This document shows, piece by piece, positions 60,297 to 64,000 of a stretch of DNA of 64,000 bases (the stretch's first letter is position 1; each line of letters begins with the position of its first letter). Location of the stretch: positions 434,001 through 498,000 of the forward strand of contig JAIOKI010000007.1 in assembly GCA_028335825.1 (NCBI GenBank), written 5' to 3'. A program made the position numbers and the translations under genes. The DNA is from Nosema muscidifuracis. Its lineage: Eukaryota > Microsporidia > Nosematidae. The notes under the pieces were generated by a model. It had not been told where the DNA came from. It was given only the letters and a program-made list of their open reading frames with translations, and made no database searches.

Positions 60297-60965
60297 AAAT
60301 AGGGATTAAATTTTAACTTTTATATCTTTTTTTTTCATCAAAACTAAAACAGGATGATGTAATATTAAATATTTGAAATCGTACAAATAAAATATATCTG
60401 TTATTAACTGACATATTGGGATTAATTAATAATTAATTTGATAATTAGTTGTATATTTAAGTAATAAATTAAATGATAAATTTAAGAATAAATTAAGAAA
60501 TTGGTTTGATCCTTCAAACAAATGTTTAGAATACGAAACATTTAACATAGATAAACTATTTGTGGAATATTTAATATTATTAATATAGGAGTATGTAATT
60601 AATATGATAGTATGTTATTAATATAAGAGTATGTTATTTATATGATAGTATGTTAATTTAAGAGTATGTTGTTATAAATATTAAATATTAAACATTTTAA
60701 TATATTGTTAATATTATACATATTATAAATATTAATACATTGTTAATATTATACATATTAATATAATATTATACATTTAAATATATATACATATTATACA
60801 TATTAATATAATATTATACATTTAAATATATATACATGTTATACATATTTATATAATATTAACAATATATTAATATTTATAATTAATACATCTATAATAG
60901 ATAAATTATATCGTTTTAAACATTTTATTTGAAATCGAATTATTAAAAAATTTATATCCCTTTGT
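60297..60965. repeat. Spacer with two AT repeat families
   Basis: 60590-60670 repeats ttaatatgatagtatgtta / aatataagagtatgttatt; 60700-60880 repeats ttaatattatacatattaat and atacatttaaatatatatac. Divergent gene pair; ccc at 60958-60960 serves the Tim22-like gene. No gene seen. Confidence 0.7.
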
Positions 60966-61331
60966 ATGAAAAAAAATATTCTAAAATCTAAGATATCATC
61001 TCTTAAACCTAAACTTATAAAAGGTATTTCTAATACAATACAAGGATACGTCTTTGGATGTATGATGGGTCTATTTACAGGTACAGAATCTCCTTCTTTT
61101 AGAACTGTACATAAATCTGGTAAAGATATTGCTAAAGTTTGTGCAGTATATTCAGCTACTGAAACTGTCTTAGAAACTTGTAGAAATAAGGATGATGTTT
61201 ATAATGGATTAATAAGTGGAGCTGTTACAGGTGCTGTGTGTTCTAAGGGTTCTTTTATGGAAGGGTCCACCATCTTGGGATCAGCTAGTCTTGGATTATA
61301 TTCAGCTTTATTTGGTAAATCTTATAAATAA
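60966..61331 (+). CDS. TIM22: Tim17/22/23-family translocase, Tim22-like
   Basis: Inner-membrane import channel family, here presumably of the mitosome. 121 residues with the family's four glycine-rich helices: ISNTIQGYVFGCMMGLFTG, VCAVYSATETVLETCRNKDDVYNGLISGAVTGAVCS, ILGSASLGLYSALFG. The phrase ...E..R.KDD..NG..SGA.TGA is the family hallmark. Among paralogues the short N-terminus and the Cys in the loops favour Tim22, which is the member kept in microsporidia; Tim17 or Tim23 cannot be excluded. CCC lies five bases before the ATG (tccctttgtATG). Confidence 0.88.
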   Translation: MKKNILKSKISSLKPKLIKGISNTIQGYVFGCMMGLFTGTESPSFRTVHKSGKDIAKVCAVYSATETVLETCRNKDDVYNGLISGAVTGAVCSKGSFMEGSTILGSASLGLYSALFGKSYK

Positions 61332-62680
61332 GCTTGAATGATCAATAAATAAATACTTTATTAAAAATTTACATGATCAATAAATTGAATGATTAATAAA
61401 TAAACTTAAATAATATATTTTAATAAATTGAAGGAATAAAATATATTTAAATAATTTAATAAATAAAATTACATAATTTATAAATAAACTTAAATGATTA
61501 ATATATATTTAACTAATTAACTGTATAAGCTTACATGATCAATTAATAAACTTACATGAATTATAAATAAACTTGAATAATTCATTTTAATAAATCTGAT
61601 AATGATAAAAGAATCACTTTTTAAATTAAAAAATTATTTATCAATTTGATATTCATAATTGAAACTTTTTTTAATTATTTGATTTGTCTTAGATATGTAC
61701 CTATAATATTATTATTTATATTATAGGTACATATCTAATATCATTATAATTAGAGGATGGAACTAAATTAAAAATATTTAAATAAATTTGACTGATTTAT
61801 TTTTCATTTTTTTGATCGGAGTTTTAAATTTAAAAAAATTTAATTAGAAACTCAATTATTGTAACATTTTGAAATAAAATATTTAATAATACATTATACT
61901 TAATAAATAATCTATTATACTTTATCAATAATAAATTATTATAAATTAAGAGTTATAAATATTTTATAAAATTATGGATTCTTGTTAAATAACCATTAAT
62001 AAAAATATTACTAAAAGTTCTCTAAATAAATCTAAAAAAATATAACTAAAATTGGTATATCTAAAATATTTAAATCTTTTGTATAAATATTTTCATATCT
62101 TAATCTAGAAATTATAATTTGATTTATAAATTTAAATATCTTGACAAGTACTCAAATAATTTAAAATCTTTGATCTTAAAAAATAAAGTCTTTAAAAGAT
62201 ACTTTGATAAAATATTAAAGATTAATTAAATACAATATATAAATGGAGATATAAGTTATATTAAATATCTAATATATAATAGATTAATCAAAAGAGCTCT
62301 AAATCAACTTTCTTATTGAAAAGTAATTAGATTATAATTATAAAAAAGAAAATATTATCTCTTCTCTTCTTTTATTATATATTATAGAAAATATTATCTC
62401 TTCATTTATTATAGAAAATATTATTAAGGTAAAGCCTTTTTTAAAATATTATTCATTACATTTTAGAAAAATTATCTCTTCCCTCACTTTCTTATAACAT
62501 TTCAAAAAATATCATCTCTTCCCTCACTTTCTTATAATATCTTAGAGAAAATATCATCTCTTCCCTCACTTTCTTATAATATTTTGGAGAAAATTTCATC
62601 TCTTACTTCATATCTACTAAAAACTTAAAATATCTTCCTTATTCTTCTTCATATCTACTAAAAACTTCAAAATATCTTCC
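61332..62680. other. 1.35-kb spacer with a perfect hairpin and repeats
   Basis: No gene recognised. It contains a perfect 21-bp hairpin (61689-61738), repeats of aaacttacatgatcaataa at 61350-61570, a ~50-bp repeat with atcatctcttccctcacttt (62460-62590, three copies) and two extra copies of the TFIIE-alpha 3' end (62603-62680). Confidence 0.6.
61689..61738. repeat. Perfect 21-bp hairpin
   Basis: Arm 61689-61709 (begins ttagatatgtacctataa) is the exact reverse complement of 61718-61738, with an 8-base loop tattattt. No flanking coding. Confidence 0.92.
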
Positions 62681-62722
62681 TTATTCTTCTTCATATCTAC
62701 TAAAAACTTCAAAATATTTTTC
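62603..62722 (-). repeat. 42-bp tandem copies of the TFIIE-alpha 3' end
   Basis: Copy in gene 62681-62722, next copy 62639-62680, partial third 62603-62638. Each holds, on the minus strand, tattttgaagtttttagtag followed by atatgaagaagaataa, i.e. the last codons and stop of the gene. Confidence 0.9.
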
Positions 62723-63547
62723 ATATTCTTCTTCATTCATTTGTTCTTTATCTTCTTCTGTAATTTCTAAATATTTCTTTGGTACCCCATCAACTATTAT
62801 AATATCATCTTTATCATTATTTTTTTCTGATTTAATAATCTTATCTTGTGATATATTTTCATAAACAATATTTTCTTGTTTTATTTCGAAATTAGAATCA
62901 TCTATTAATTGTACAGATTCTTTTTTAATATCTTCTCTGTTCATACATTCTTTCTTAAACTCTGATAATTGAAAAAAGTCCATTGAAGGTATTTCAAACT
63001 TATCAAGTTCTTTTAATAATCCAATAATTTCTTGTATATTATTCATAAACTTACCATTTAAAGTATTCTCAACTTCATCAACTACATTCTCTACTAACTC
63101 ACCTTCACAATAATCACATTTAAATACATAATTTGTCATTATTATTTGTGCATCTAAAGCAGAAAATTGCTTATCACATTCTTTACAATAATATCCTTCT
63201 TTTACACTATCACGTAACTTCTCTTCTAATTGTTTATTAATCTTAAATATTTTATATTTTATAATATCACGTACCTCTACATAATTTATATAATAAACTG
63301 TACGAAGGTACTGTCTCTTATCTTCAAATACTTCTACTTTATTTTCGTACTTGAGTATTTTATCTTCTTTAAGTAATACTAATAATTTATTCACCTCTTT
63401 ATTATGCATCTTCATAATCTTTTGTAACTCAGTGTCGTATATTAATATTTTATCAAGGACTATGTCCATTAAAACTATATGATGTGGGTCATAAAACTTA
63501 CGGACTACTGTTTTTATAAGTGATCTCATAACTGGTAGATATTCCAT
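62681..63547 (-). CDS. TFA1: TFIIE large subunit (TFIIE-alpha)
   Basis: General transcription factor that recruits TFIIH to RNA polymerase II. Seen: N-terminal winged helix (1-100, VLDKILIYDTELQKIMKMHNKEVNKLLVLLKEDKIL), then the zinc ribbon YYCKECDKQFSALDAQIIMTNYVFKCDYCEGELVE (about 118-152, two CxxC pairs), a helical linker and an acidic C-terminus. 288 residues against 482 in yeast. CCC lies four bases before the ATG (tcccttaaaATG). The last 14 codons plus stop are duplicated downstream. Confidence 0.93.
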   Translation of the reverse strand: MEYLPVMRSLIKTVVRKFYDPHHIVLMDIVLDKILIYDTELQKIMKMHNKEVNKLLVLLKEDKILKYENKVEVFEDKRQYLRTVYYINYVEVRDIIKYKIFKINKQLEEKLRDSVKEGYYCKECDKQFSALDAQIIMTNYVFKCDYCEGELVENVVDEVENTLNGKFMNNIQEIIGLLKELDKFEIPSMDFFQLSEFKKECMNREDIKKESVQLIDDSNFEIKQENIVYENISQDKIIKSEKNNDKDDIIIVDGVPKKYLEITEEDKEQMNEEEYEKYFEVFSRYEEE

Positions 63548-64000
63548 TTTAAGGGATGTTTATGCAAATATTTTTTTATTTATAAATATTTGCATAAATG
63601 TTGTATATGTTAATTTGTTTGTATAGAAACAAATAGTTTATAATAAAAAAAACTTTACCTTTTTCTTTTTACATTATTGAGTTCTTTTAATTTTTAATAA
63701 AATTTATGAATATTTTTTTATGCTAAAATCTATAATATTAAAATTTGTAGAATATTTAAATAAGCTATATTTTATTACTAAATCCTATAATTTAATAAAT
63801 ACATTTAAAGTATTAAATAGATTTTATATTAGTTTTTAAGAGAAATTATAACAAAAAGTGAGTTTAAAATAAATATAAGGAATATTTAACTAACTTCCTA
63901 TTTTGGATTAAATATTAAATTAAATATTATTAATAAATTTCTATAAAAAAAGTTTTTATGTATTTTTAATTATTTAAAGATTTTTATTTTATGTCTATCA
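63548..64000. other. AT-rich end of window
   Basis: No gene, tRNA or array recognised in the last 450 bp. Confidence 0.45.

Overview
The window looks like a stretch of microsporidian (fungus-related, obligate intracellular parasite) nuclear genome. The DNA is very AT-rich. About 40 protein genes, almost all single-exon, fill roughly 70% of it. The proteins are recognisable eukaryotic housekeeping factors but short or stripped down, and most start codons sit a few bases downstream of a CCC (rarely GGG) triplet, a signal already described for Microsporidia. A mitosome-type [2Fe-2S] ferredoxin, a Tim17/22/23 protein, a WOPR (Gti1/Pac2) regulator and two tRNA genes fit the same picture. Compared with the most compact microsporidia the spacers are long (often 300-1600 bp) and packed with AT-rich tandem repeats, so this is one of the less compacted genomes. 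I cannot name the species.

Layout. 1-7.6 kb: hexokinase (cut by the window edge), a Tpa1-like prolyl hydroxylase, a divergent ferredoxin/Iws1 pair, SMC4 and tRNA-Gly. 7.8-16 kb: aquaporin with a changed second NPA box, a polytopic membrane protein, a Med27-like protein divergent from Sec62, a membrane-anchored AAA ATPase, tRNA-Ile, and the GPI de-N-acetylase. 16.9-28 kb: a secreted orphan, a TMEM208/SND2-like protein, SUMO, Npl4, a Ydj1-type DnaJ, an RBBP4-type WD40 protein, Aurora kinase and a Nop9-like PUF protein. 28.4-38.5 kb: an orphan gene whose DNA is a chain of hairpins, a p24 cargo receptor with a one-base frame break, a Brr2/Slh1-type helicase, a possible Gaa1, GAPDH and exocyst Sec3. 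38.7-49 kb: a protein kinase C whose HR1 region is split by an in-frame TAG, a RING protein, an Ima1-like protein, a giant helical-repeat protein, and Asf1 with an acidic insertion. 49.8-64 kb: uridine kinase, a ribosomal P-stalk protein, a PNKP-type DNA 3'-phosphatase, a histidine acid phosphatase, proteasome Rpt4, an OB-fold-like protein, a WOPR factor, a Tim22-like protein and TFIIE-alpha.

Functional threads: ER entry and secretion (Sec62, SND2-like, p24, Sec3, GPI synthesis), ubiquitin/SUMO turnover (SUMO, Npl4, Rpt4, RING), chromatin and transcription (Iws1, Asf1, RBBP4, TFIIE, WOPR, Med27-like) and chromosome segregation (SMC4, Aurora). There is no sign of operons; genes lie on both strands, each with its own upstream triplet.

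The most unusual item is the orphan at 28.4-29.5 kb: about 600 bp of its coding DNA is a back-to-back series of perfect or near-perfect inverted repeats. Next are the PKC in-frame stop (possibly a 24-nt intron), tandem duplications that copy gene 3' ends including the stop codon (NPL4, acid phosphatase, TFIIE-alpha), and a perfect 21-bp hairpin in a spacer at 61.7 kb.
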